A stretch of 64,000 bases of DNA from Citrus sinensis (lineage: Eukaryota > Streptophyta > Magnoliopsida > Sapindales > Rutaceae), in contig NC_068564.1 of NCBI RefSeq assembly GCF_022201045.2, positions 3,038,001 through 3,102,000 of the forward strand. The letters are read 5' to 3'. Positions 1-9,860 of the stretch are shown here, piece after piece; position 1 is the first letter of the stretch; the number at the start of each line of letters is the position of its first letter. The notes under the pieces are model-generated. The model saw only the letters and a program-made list of their open reading frames with translations. It did no database searches and was not told the origin of the DNA. The translations under genes and the position numbers were made by a program.

Positions 1-218
1 AATCATAAATAAATGAGTCTGTTTGATGAGAGTCCAAATTCAATTTTTTTTTGGTCGAGGCAAATGATTGTTTGATTATTATGAAATATAAAACTTCTAA
101 ATTTAACATAAAACTTGTAAATTAAATTAACTGTAAATAAAGCATAAATTTTAGAAATTAAATATAAGACTTGTAAATAGAAGGTAAAATTAGTAAACTA
201 ACATAAAATTGGTAAATT

Positions 219-609
219 TGTTGGAAAAAATAGCATAACATGCTAATTTGAGAGCACATTTTGAGTGGGTCCCACTTAACTAAAGTGAAAAATATTGTGA
301 GGTTCGAATTCTACTCCGTTGATACTTCAATAGTATAATTTTATTTTCTCAAAATGGTGCTTGGGTGAATGAGAAATTGTCTCTCAAAGTTCACCTTTGA
401 AGTTGAAAATTTGAAAGGAAATGAGTCTTGTCCCACATGGGAAAAAGAAGTATAGGAATAAGTGTTTAAATATAAACACTTAACCATGCATGAGTAAGAA
501 TTATAAGGATAGAGGCTCTCTCCACACGCGCGTGCGCAGGGGGGGTGCGAATCAAAGCTCGATTTGGTTGAACTCGTGTGCGCCTGCGTATCTGTTTGGT
601 TTTCTTACA
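219..609 (+). repeat. 5' LTR of copia-1, internally deleted
   Basis: Bases 219 to about 589 match the start of the 3' LTR at 5187 with roughly ten mismatches by eye. The sequence then jumps to the last ~20 bases of the LTR (TTTGGTTTTCTTACA, ending at 609). It is 391 bases against 844 for the 3' LTR, so about 450 are missing. The missing part holds the LTR's TATA box and transcribed region. Confidence 0.9.
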
Positions 610-642
610 ATCTTAAAACAGAATTTACACCCTGACATTGAG

Positions 643-2538
643 ATGGCAACTGATACCGTTGATGACATTCCGTATGTCCCTGTTGCTGCACCATCTGTTG
701 TGAAGGAACCAGCCTCTATGGCAATTCCTGTCAATTATGTGGAAAGGCCTGAAAAATTCAATGGCCAGAATTTCAAACGGTGGCAGCAAAAGATGTTCTT
801 TTACTTGACCACATTGAACCTTGCGAGGTTTTTGCCCGAGGATGCTCCTAAGCCCAAAGAGGGTGAAACGGATATTCAAGTTGCAAGTGCAATTGATGCA
901 TGGCACCATTCGGATTTTTTGTGTAAAAATTATGTAATGAATGGCCTTAGTGACTCCTTGTATAATGTATACATAGGAAAGAAAACAACCAAGGAGCTAT
1001 GGGAATCCTTAGACCGAAAATATAAAACCGAGGATGCGGGTACCAAAAAGTTTGTTGTTGGTCGCTTCATAGATTTTAAAATGGTGGATTCTAAAACAGT
1101 AATAAGTCAAGAACAAGAACTTCAAATTATATTATCTGAAATCCTTGCGGAAGGGATGCATCTAAGTGAAACTTTTCAAGTTGCCGCAATTATTGAAAAA
1201 TTGCCTCCTGCTTGGAAAGATTTCAAGAGCTATTTGAAGCATAAACGAAAGGAGATGAATATTGAAGGGCTGATTGTTAAGCTAAGAATTGAGGAAGACA
1301 ACAGAAATGCAGAAAGAAGAGGGGCTATTTCTATGGCAAAGGCAAATTTTGTTGAACATGGACCTAAAAAAAAAAAAAAAAAATTGGGCCCTAAAGGAGG
1401 AATTTCCAAGAAACAAACAAAGTTTCAAGGAAAATGTTATAATTGTGATAAGATGGGCCACAAGGCTTCGGATTGTAGATTGCCTAAAAAGAAGCGAAAG
1501 GCGAATGTGGTGGAAAACATCACTCAACATGTTTCAGACATAAACCTCTCTGTAGTGGTTTCAGAAGTGAATCTGGTTGGCTCTAATCCAAGAGAATGGT
1601 GGATAGATACAGGAGCAACTAGACATGTTTGCTCGGACAAAGGGTTGTTCACTTCATTTGAAGCTGTTAGCAATGGAGAGAAGCTATTCATGGGGAATTC
1701 GGCTACGTCTGAGATTGAGGGTCAAGGGAAGGTGATTTTGAAGATGACTTCTGGGAAAGAACTGACTCTGAACAATGTGCTTTATGTGCCAGAAATTCGG
1801 AAGAACTTGGTGTCTGGATCGCTGCTGAATAAACATGGTTTCCGAATGGTGTTTGAGTCAGATAGGGTAGTTTTGTCTAAAAATGGGATGTATGTGGGAA
1901 AGGGTTATGTTGATGATGGGCTATTTAAGCTCAATATAATGACTTTGAAACCAACAATTAATAATAAAGCTACATCTTCTGCTTATTTGCTTGAGTCTTC
2001 TAATCTTTGGCATGGTAGATTAGGACATGTTAATTTTAATTCTTTGCGTAAATTAATTAACATGAAGCATATTCCCAATTTCCAAATTGATTTGAAACAT
2101 AAGTGTGAAACTTGTGTTGAGGCAAAACTAACTAGGTCATCTTTCCAAATAATTAAAAGATACACCCAACCACTTGATTTAATACATAGTGATATTTGTG
2201 ACTTTAAATCTATTCAAACTAGAGGTGGTAATAAATATTTTATTACCTTTATAGATGATTGCACAAAATATTGTTATGTATATTTGTTGAAAAGCAAAGA
2301 TGAAGCTTTGGAAAAGTTTATTCTCTACAAAAATGAAGTTGAGAATCAACTTAATAGAAAAATCAAAGAATTAAGGAGTGACCGTGGTGGTGAGTATGTT
2401 GTTCCGTTTATATCACTATGTGAACAAAGTGGAATCATACATCAAGTCACGGCTCCATATTCACCTCAATCTAATGGGATTGCGGAACGAAAGAATCGAA
2501 CTTTAAAGGAAATGATGAGAAGCTGTTTTGTCAGCTAA
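643..2538 (+). pseudogene. copia-1 gag, protease and integrase frame (broken)
   Basis: An open frame runs upstream from 490, but the likely gag start is the ATG at 643, just after the LTR. In order: a copia-type gag region (about 730-1300), a run of 17 A coding polylysine (near 1366-1382), a CCHC zinc knuckle (1435-1476, C-x2-C-x4-H-x4-C), an aspartic-protease DTG motif (about 1606), a GAG-pre-integrase segment with H-x-R-x-G-H (about 2000-2120) and an integrase core with conserved D and E residues (about 2225-2500). The frame stops at 2538. A frameshift near 2525 separates it from the rest of pol, and a TGA at 2633-2635 lies where the reading should continue. It is a relic of a polyprotein, not a host gene. 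Confidence 0.92.
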
Positions 2539-2666
2539 TTATTTATTAAATAAGATACCCCGAAAGCAAGAAGATAAAACCCCGTATGAGTTATGGAAAG
2601 GTAGATCACCTTCATATAAATTCTTACGAGTGTGAGGGTGTCTTGCTAAAGTAGTGGTTCCTTTAA

Positions 2667-4556
2667 ATGAAAAAAGTGAAAATAGGACCAAAAACTGTTG
2701 ACTGCATTTTCATTGGTTATGCACAAAACAATAGTGCATATCGATTTTTGGTGCATGAGTCTAAAGTTCCAGATGTCCACAAAAATACGATAATAGAATC
2801 AAGAAATGCATCATTTTTCGAACATGTGTTTTCTTGCAATTCTAGAGTGGAATCGAGAGAATTGGAACAACTTCATGAAACAACACTTGAAAATGAAGAA
2901 AATGATCAAGCACCAGAAAAAGAAAAAGAACAAGAAATTGAGGTTAGACGTAGTAAAAGAGCTAGAATAGAAAAGTCTTTTGGTCCAAACTTTCTGACGT
3001 ATTTGCTAGAAAATGAACCTCAAAGCTTCAAAGAAGCTGTAACTTCAGCTGAAGGCACTTTATGGAAAGAAGCCATTAACAGTGAAGTTGAATCCATTTT
3101 ACAAAATCATACTTGGGAGCTAGTAGATCTTCCTCCAGGATGTAAACCTTTGGGGTATAAGTGGATTTTTAAAAGGAAAATGAAAGTAGATGGATCAATC
3201 GATAAGTACAAGGCTAGGCTTGTAATTAAAGGTTATAGGCAACGAGAAGGCCTTGATTATTTTGATACTTATTCTCCTGTTACGAGAATAAATTCCATAC
3301 GGATGATAATAGCAATTGCATCTTTGCGCAATCTCGAGATACATCAAATAGATGTAAAGACGGCTTTTCTAAATGGAGATTTAGATGAAGAAATCTACAT
3401 GGAGCAACTTGAAGGTTTTATAGCTCCAGGACAAGAAAAGAAAGTTTGTAAATTGGTTAAGTCATTATATAGCCTGAAACAAGCACCGAAACAGTGGCGT
3501 GAGAAATTTGATCATACGATGATCACAAGTGGCTTTAAGATCAACAAGTGTGACAAATGTGTTTTTGTCAAAGAAACAGAAAATGGCTATGTCATTTTAT
3601 GTTTATATGTTGATGACATGCTCATTGTTGGGAGTAATGATGACATGATTAAATTTACCAAGAATATGTTGAAGTCTAAGTTTGACATGAAAGACATGGG
3701 TCTTGCAGATGTCATTTTGGGAATTAAAATCTCAAGGGTTTCTAATGGACTTATTTTAAGTCAAACTCATTATGTAGATAAAATTCTTGGGAAATTTAAT
3801 AAAGAGGATAATACTATGTCTAAAACTCCATTAGATACTAGTATTCATCTATCGAAAAACAGAGGAGAGTGTATTTCTCAAGTTGAATATGCTAGAATAA
3901 TAGGTAGTCTGATGTATTTAACAAATTGTTCCAGACCAGACCTAGCCTATACAGTAAGCAAACTTAGTAGATATACGAGTAATCCAGGAACTGATCACTG
4001 GAAAGCTATCGTAAGAGTACTTAGGTATCTTCGATATACTCGTAATTATGGACTGCACTATATTAGGTATCCAGAAGTATTAGAAGGATTTAGTGATGCT
4101 AACTGGATATCAGATGTAAAAGATTCAAAATCTACTAGAGGCTATGCGTTTACACTAGCAGGTGCAGCTGTATCATGGAGATCTTCTAAACAGACAGTAA
4201 TTGCTAGATCTACAATGGAATCTGAATTCATTGCATTAGATAAATGTGGTGAAGAAGCAGAATGGCTACGCAATTTTTTAGAAGGTATTCCAAAATGGCC
4301 AAAGCCTGTGCCTACGATTTGTATACATTGCGATAGTCTATCAGCTATCGGTAGGGCACAAAGCAATATGTATAATGGTAAGTCTAGACACATACGTCGT
4401 AGACATAATACCATTAGACAACTTATTTCTACTGGAGTTATTTCTATTGACTATGTAAGGTCAAATGATAACATAGCGGATCCGCTAACTAAAGGGTTAA
4501 ATAGAGAGCTAGTAGAAAAATCATCGAGGGGGATGAGATTAAAACCTATAGATTGA
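2667..4556 (+). pseudogene. copia-1 reverse transcriptase and RNase H frame
   Basis: A long open frame for the C-terminal half of copia Pol. It holds an RVT_2-type reverse transcriptase (about 3110-3850) with the D of the DVKTAFLNG segment and a YVDD catalytic motif at 3605-3616, then the copia RNase H-like domain (about 4085-4500) with the SDANW, ESEF and HIRRRHN segments. Its apparent ATG at 2667 is internal: the upstream coding sequence continues in another frame, broken near 2665. RNase H ends normally at 4556. This half looks intact in its catalytic residues, so decay is concentrated between 2525 and 2667 and in the 5' LTR. Confidence 0.92.
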
Positions 4557-5186
4557 TTAGTCAATAACGAAGGAAAACCAAACCTAGTAGACTGGAAATC
4601 CCAAGATCTAGGTTCAATTGGACAATCTATTTGTTAAAGACTAAAGATGGATCACTGTGGGGGTTATTCTCTTGAGAGGATTACCTCATTAACCATTCCT
4701 ATGATGAAACAGTGATGCCCGTGGGGAATAAGGTTGAGCTAGGCTCTTAATGATTCTTATGCGTCGAAAATTCGAGCGGAGTAATGCGGGTTACTCTTAA
4801 TTAAGATATCACCTATGTGAGAGAGAAGTGGGGCCGCTTCAAAGAGAGCTATAAAGGGTTTAACTCTTAGAAACTCTTGCAGAACCAGGCAGATGTTCAA
4901 GGCCAAAACGAACATAATCATGAGAACTCAACAGTGTTAGGAGAAATACCTATGTGTAGTATAGGATCGTTTACACTAATGGCAGAACAGTTCAAAGACA
5001 TCGCGTCTACTGATCAGCTAGTAAAGTAATTATACTATTACAAGGGAAGGTTCAAAGGATAACACCTACCTATCCTGTGCTAGGTATCAATCCAATAAAC
5101 TCGATCATTAAGAGTCAAAAATGGTTTTGATGTCAAAATTTAGCGGTTTTCTTGTTTTACTGCCAATTTTCATTTATGTGGGGGAT

Positions 5187-6030
5187 TGTTGGAAAAAATA
5201 GCATAACATGCTAATTTGAGAGCACATTTTAAGTGGGTCCCACTTAACGAAAGTGAAAAATATTGTGAGGTTCGGATTCTACTCCGTTGATACTTCAATA
5301 GTATAATTTTATTTTCTCAAAATGGTGCTTGGGTGAATGAGAAATTGTCTCTCAAAGTTCACCCTTGAAGTTGAAAATTTGAAAGGAAATGAGTCTTATC
5401 CCACATGGGAAAAAGAAGCCTAGGAATAAGTGTTTAAATATAAACACTTAATCATGCATGAGTAAGAATTATAAGGATAGAGGCTCTCTCCACACGCGCG
5501 TGCGCAGGGGGGGGTGCGAATCAAAGCCCGATTTGGTTGAACTCGTGTGCGCCCGCGCGTCCTGCGTACACGAATGTCAGCCCAAAATCATCCATGCTGT
5601 TATAACAATTAATTAAAATCATCCATGCTGTTACATCCTCCCTTGAGTATAAAAAGGCACCTTCACTTCTGTTTTTTCTACTTGCAAAAACGAGCACAAA
5701 GCACACTTGTTTTCCCTTCATTCTTCTTCGTCTTTCTCTGATCGAGTTCACTGTTGTGGTTCGCCAGAATTTCCAGCCTGTGCTTGACTGGAAGTTTGTA
5801 CCCGTTGCATCCTGGAAAACAGATACCATTAGACCTTAAGCACTCCGAATAGGTGGTAAATCTGTTTTAAGGAGATTGTTTTTGTGCAGGCCTCGGGTTC
5901 CTTTTTTTTTTTATTTCAATTCGGTTTCTTCTTCTTCTGTTCTTCATTTATTGTCTTCGATTGCTAGTTTACACTATTGTTTAAATTAGCTAACATATAA
6001 TTTGTTATCTCACTGTTTGGTTTTCTTACA
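5187..6030 (+). repeat. 3' LTR of copia-1 (full length, 844 bp)
   Basis: TGTTGG...TTACA, flanked on the right by the AAATT target duplication (6031-6035). It contains the TATA box at 5648-5655 and the region missing from the 5' LTR. A minus-strand frame at 5521-5829 is a by-product. Confidence 0.93.
5648..5655 (+). promoter_or_regulatory. TATA box in copia-1 3' LTR
   Basis: TATAAAAA, followed by a CT-rich stretch, in the usual U3/R position of a plant LTR. It drives outward toward the repeat array and the CXE gene at 8251. The matching part of the 5' LTR is deleted, so this is the element's only LTR TATA. Confidence 0.6.
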
Positions 6031-7112
6031 AAATTAACGTATTATTAGTAAATAAAATCAAAACTTGCAAATACAAAATAAAACTCGTAAATTAACATTA
6101 AGTACAAAATAAAACATAAATTTTAAAAATTAAACATAAGATTTGTAAATGAAAGATAAAATAAATTAATTAATATACAACTAGTAAATTGATGTATTGC
6201 TAGTAAACAAAACAAAAACTTGCAAATATAACTTAAAACTAGTAAGTCAACATTAAGTGTAAAATAAAACAAAATTTTTGAAATGAAACAAAAGACTTAT
6301 AAAGAAATTATAAAACAAGTAAATTACTATAAAACTGGTAAATTGATGTATTACTAGTAAATAAAACAAAAACTTACAAATATAATATAAAACTAATAAA
6401 TCAACATGGAGGCAAAATAAAACATAAATTTTAGAAATGGAACATAAGATTTGTAAATGTAAGGTAAAACAAGTAAATTAAAATACAACTAGTAAATTGA
6501 TGTATTACTAGTAAACAAAACAAAAAATTGCAAATATAACTTAAAACTAGTAAGTCAACATTAACTGTAAAATAAAATATAAATTTTCAAAATGAAACAA
6601 AAGATTTATAAAGAAAAGGTAAAACAAGTAAATTATTATAAAATTCGTAAATTGATGTATTACTAGTAAATAAAATAAAAACTTACAAATATAATATAAA
6701 ACTAATAAGTCAACATTAAGCGCAAAATAAAAGATAAATTTTAGAAATGGAACATAAGATTTGTAAATGTATGGTACAACAAGCAAATTAATATAAAATC
6801 AGTAAATTAATGTATTAATAGTAAACAAAACAAAAATTTGGAAATAAAGTATAAAACAAATAAGTCAACACTAACTGTAAAATAAAACATAAATTTTGGA
6901 AATAGAACATAAGGCTTGTAAGAAGAAGGTAAAAAACTAAATTACTACAAAATTGATAAATTGATGTATTATTGGTAAATAAAATGAAAACTTACAAATA
7001 TAACATCAAATAAGTAAATCAACATTATGTGCAAACTAAAACATAAATTTTACAGATTATGCCTAAAACTTATGAATAAAAGATAAAATATGTAAATTAA
7101 TATAAGACTTAC

Positions 7113-8080
7113 TGCCCAAAAGAAAATCACAATTGCAAAATAAAAATCATTATAATATTTATTACCTTATATATTTATTGATTTTTTATTTGAATTGAAT
7201 AATACTAGTTTTGTATTTATGTAATACATGTGATGTTTTATTAAGGATGAAATTTATTCTCAAAATCGGATTTTGAAAAAATAATTATATTAATATCTTT
7301 CATAGTTGTTGTAAGATGAGGTTATTTTGCATCTTTGTACACTTCCTCGACAACAATCCTAAATGGTCTCTAAGTACAAATAAAAAGTTTGAAACAACTT
7401 GAATTATGCATAAGACTCAAAATTAGAGCTAATTTTATTGATATATCATATACATTTATAGTAATATAAGAATTTTTTTTATTTTATTTTGTATTTGCTT
7501 GATCCATATCAAGATAAATACTTGTACTTAATCAACTTGTGTAATAAATATATATATTATTATATAAAATGATAAAAAAATATAAAAATGTCATAGAATA
7601 AATATAGAATTTATAGTTAAAATAATTTAATAAAACTTATTCTACTTTTTTCAGTGTAATTTTTTGTTTAATTAATGAGCAATTTTCTTGTTTATTTAAA
7701 GAAAATATTTTTCACTAAAATTTTATAGAAACAATGTTAATTTTTGAAATAATTAATAATTTTGTATGAATTTATTGGTTTTACTTTATATTTACTAATC
7801 CTATGTGTAATTTACAATATTTATTTCTATCACGATATTGATGCTGTGATTTTCATTACGGTATTATAGAATTTTTCGAAATTAAAATAATATAAAGTTG
7901 AATTTTTATTACACAATAAATTATTTAAAATTATTTTTAATTTTTAATTTTTTTATCTAATGATCAATATTCAGCAAAAATTCAATTCAGAATTCTTATG
8001 CTTTTGTCTTTCTAATTCATGACAGAGTAATTTTTTGTATTAAAAAATTTCTTAAATGCTTCAATCTCCCCTACTCTCTC
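7113..8080. other. AT-rich intergenic sequence with a 550-bp block absent from copy B
   Basis: No gene seen. Bases 7314-7863 have no counterpart in copy B. Both edges carry GTA (7311-7313 and 7861-7863), and copy B has a single GTA at the junction (35551-35553). That fits a microhomology deletion in B rather than an insertion in A. Confidence 0.7.
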
Positions 8081-8086
8081 CATAAA
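8081..8086 (+). promoter_or_regulatory. Degenerate TATA box of the copy-A plus-strand CXE gene
   Basis: CATAAA stands here, where the otherwise near-identical copy B has TATAAA (35775-35780). The site is about 115 bases before the ancestral start codon, the right range for a plant core promoter. Confidence 0.5.
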
Positions 8087-8196
8087 TTAGACCCCGTGAC
8101 TTCTCAAAGCCATCGGAGCCTCGAAATAAAAGCTGAAAGCATATCAAATAATTATTTCCAATTTGATTCATCACCTAACCTCAGCTAAGGTTAAAC

Positions 8197-8222
8197 ATCT
8201 CAGACACAACTGCTCTATGTGA
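8197..8222 (+). promoter_or_regulatory. Lost ancestral start (ATC) and an AUG-UGA minimal uORF
   Basis: The start codon used in copy B (35891) is ATC here at 8197-8199. The next ATG, 8217-8222, is ATGTGA: start directly followed by stop, out of frame with the gene. The first usable in-frame ATG is 8251. Ribosomes would have to skip or reinitiate after this minimal uORF. Confidence 0.75.
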
Positions 8223-8250
8223 GTCAACCACTGATTTCCCCCAACACCCT

Positions 8251-9174
8251 ATGTTCACCTTCAACTCCGACGGCACGATGACTCGCAACCACAGCCTCTA
8301 CCCAAACACCGCAGCCACACCCGATCCAAATGACGACACCATAGCTCTCTCCAAAGATGTCCCCGTCAACCAATCAAACAACACTTGGGTCCGCATATTC
8401 CTGCCCCGTCAAGCACTTGATTCTTCCACCGACACCAAGTTTCCCCTCGTAGTTTACACCCACGGTGGAGGCCTCCTTCTCTTAAGCGCAGCCACAAAAA
8501 TCTACCATGATTTATGCTCAGAAATTGCATCCCGAGTCCCTGCCATTATTGTGTCAGTAGATTACAGGCTTGCCCCCGAGCACCGCCTCCCAGCGGCCTA
8601 TGATGATGCCGTGGAAGTCTTGCAATGGGTCAAAACCACTCAAGAACACTGGTTGCGACAATACGCTGACTTCTCGTCTTGTTTCATAATGGGTGATAGC
8701 GGAGGTGGCAACATCGCTTACCACGCAGCACTGCAAGCAGCCGCACAAGTTGATGATTTGTTACCTTTGAAGATCAAAGGGCTGATATTGCTCAAGCCTT
8801 TCTTCGGTGGGGTCAAAAGGACTGAGTCAGAGTTGAGGTTGGCCAATCAACCGATTTTACCACCACCTCAAACTGATTTCACGTGGCAGTTAGCATTACC
8901 CATCGGGGCTGACCGCGATCATGAGTATTCCAATCCAATTGTGGGAGGTGGGTCAAAGTTTTTAGACCAATTCAGGTTGTTAGGGTGGAAGGTGATGGTG
9001 ACTGGGGGCAGTGAGGATACGTTGTTTGACCGTCAAGTTGAACTGGCGAAGTTGATGGAGCAGAAGGGTGTGAATGTGGTGAGTTATTTTGATGATAGCC
9101 CCCACGATATGATTGGCGATCCTGTCAAGCTTGAGGCTCTGTATGTTAACATAAAAAAATTCATTTCGTCTTGA
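8251..9174 (+). CDS. CXE: Carboxylesterase (CXE), copy A, N-terminally shortened
   Basis: This is a single-exon alpha/beta-hydrolase of 307 residues. Plant class-I CXEs hydrolyse short-chain or hormone/xenobiotic esters, usually in the cytosol; no signal peptide is seen. The oxyanion-hole HGGG is at 71-74, the [15 protein letters not shown] block at 105-119, and the nucleophile S150 lies in GDSGG. D256 and H285 complete the triad at the family's usual spacing. The twin at 35891-36868 differs at three shared residues and has 18 more at the N-terminus, lost here by ATG-to-ATC. The missing part precedes the fold core, so activity is possible, but the TATAAA is also altered, so low expression is likely. 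It is convergent with the CXE at 9861. The physiological substrate cannot be read from sequence. Confidence 0.9.
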   Translation: MFTFNSDGTMTRNHSLYPNTAATPDPNDDTIALSKDVPVNQSNNTWVRIFLPRQALDSSTDTKFPLVVYTHGGGLLLLSAATKIYHDLCSEIASRVPAIIVSVDYRLAPEHRLPAAYDDAVEVLQWVKTTQEHWLRQYADFSSCFIMGDSGGGNIAYHAALQAAAQVDDLLPLKIKGLILLKPFFGGVKRTESELRLANQPILPPPQTDFTWQLALPIGADRDHEYSNPIVGGGSKFLDQFRLLGWKVMVTGGSEDTLFDRQVELAKLMEQKGVNVVSYFDDSPHDMIGDPVKLEALYVNIKKFISS

Positions 9175-9860
9175 GAATTAATGTGGCTGCATATTATAAA
9201 TGTTACGTGAGTGATCGATATGGCCAGTTTAAGTGGTGTTTTATTTGTTATAGCTCTTCTGTGCTGTTGGCTCCGTGTTAACATAAAATGATCAGATCTT
9301 GTCTGGTGTGATAGATTGTTAATTGCTCCGGCTTTGTCATGATCATAAATATATTAACAGCAATTAAGCATCTAAATTTTTTCTTGCCACTACGTACAAA
9401 TATACTTAGGCACTTCAAACATCGACCAATCCTCTTTAACTTTTTAGATATTTTAATAGTGTACAGTTTAAATCAAATAAAAAATAAATGTACAAAATTA
9501 TAAAGTGTTAAATCAAATAAAAATTAAATAAGTTACAGCTGCTATAACTTATAACATCTTCAAAATCATGTAAAAAATATAATAGATGATAGAATCTGTA
9601 TGATTAATAGAATTTACGTGATTTTTGAAGAGGTTAAAAGTTACAACAATTGTAATATTTTTTTAGTATAAATTTATGATTGACAATAACCAACTTATTT
9701 ATTTATTTTTTAAAAAAGGACAAACACTACGGTGTAAATACCCTAAAACAAAAAAAGATGGAATGCTTTTATTATTTGCAATTATCATAAAAATCCAAAG
9801 CGAGAATCATAATTAAACATCAAATACCTAATTACACTGACCCACCACCCCACTCACTAA
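9175..9860. other. Intergenic region between convergent CXE genes (copy A)
   Basis: Shared 3' flank of two tail-to-tail genes, nearly identical to 36869-37552. AT-rich with no open frame worth calling; it presumably holds both 3' UTRs. Confidence 0.7.

Larger units (their letters stand above)
219..6030 (+). mobile_element. Ty1/copia LTR retrotransposon (copia-1), decayed
   Basis: The 5-base target duplication AAATT is at 214-218 and 6031-6035. LTRs start TGTTGG and end TTACA. Domain order on the plus strand is gag, CCHC knuckle, aspartic protease, integrase, reverse transcriptase, RNase H, which is the Ty1/copia order. A purine-rich GTGGGGGA just before 5187 fits the polypurine tract. The element cannot act by itself: the 5' LTR is internally deleted, no clear tRNA primer-binding site follows it, and pol carries two frameshifts and a stop. 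Positions 4557-5186 are non-coding sequence between pol and the 3' LTR. It sits inside the 154-bp array. Confidence 0.95.
64..7112. repeat. ~154-bp tandem repeat array (copy A), split by a copia element
   Basis: AT-rich monomers lie at about 64-218 and 6031-7112; the gap between them is the copia element at 219-6030. The recurring 'GTATTA(C/T)TAGTAAA' landmark starts near 6036, 6191, 6345, 6499, 6654, 6809 and 6963, a spacing of 154-155 bases, so there are about eight monomers. Between 6191 and 6808 two monomer types alternate: one has 'CTTAAAACTAGTAAGTC', the other 'AATATAAAACTAATAA'. That gives a ~309-bp dimer. Nothing in it looks coding; minus-strand frames near 6547-6786 are by-products. 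The same array, unbroken, lies at about 34155-35372. Confidence 0.9.

Noticed and set aside
6547-6786. 79-codon minus-strand frame, repeated at 34803-35042
   Set aside because: It lies fully in the 154-bp tandem array; hydrophobic low-complexity translation of AT-rich repeats.
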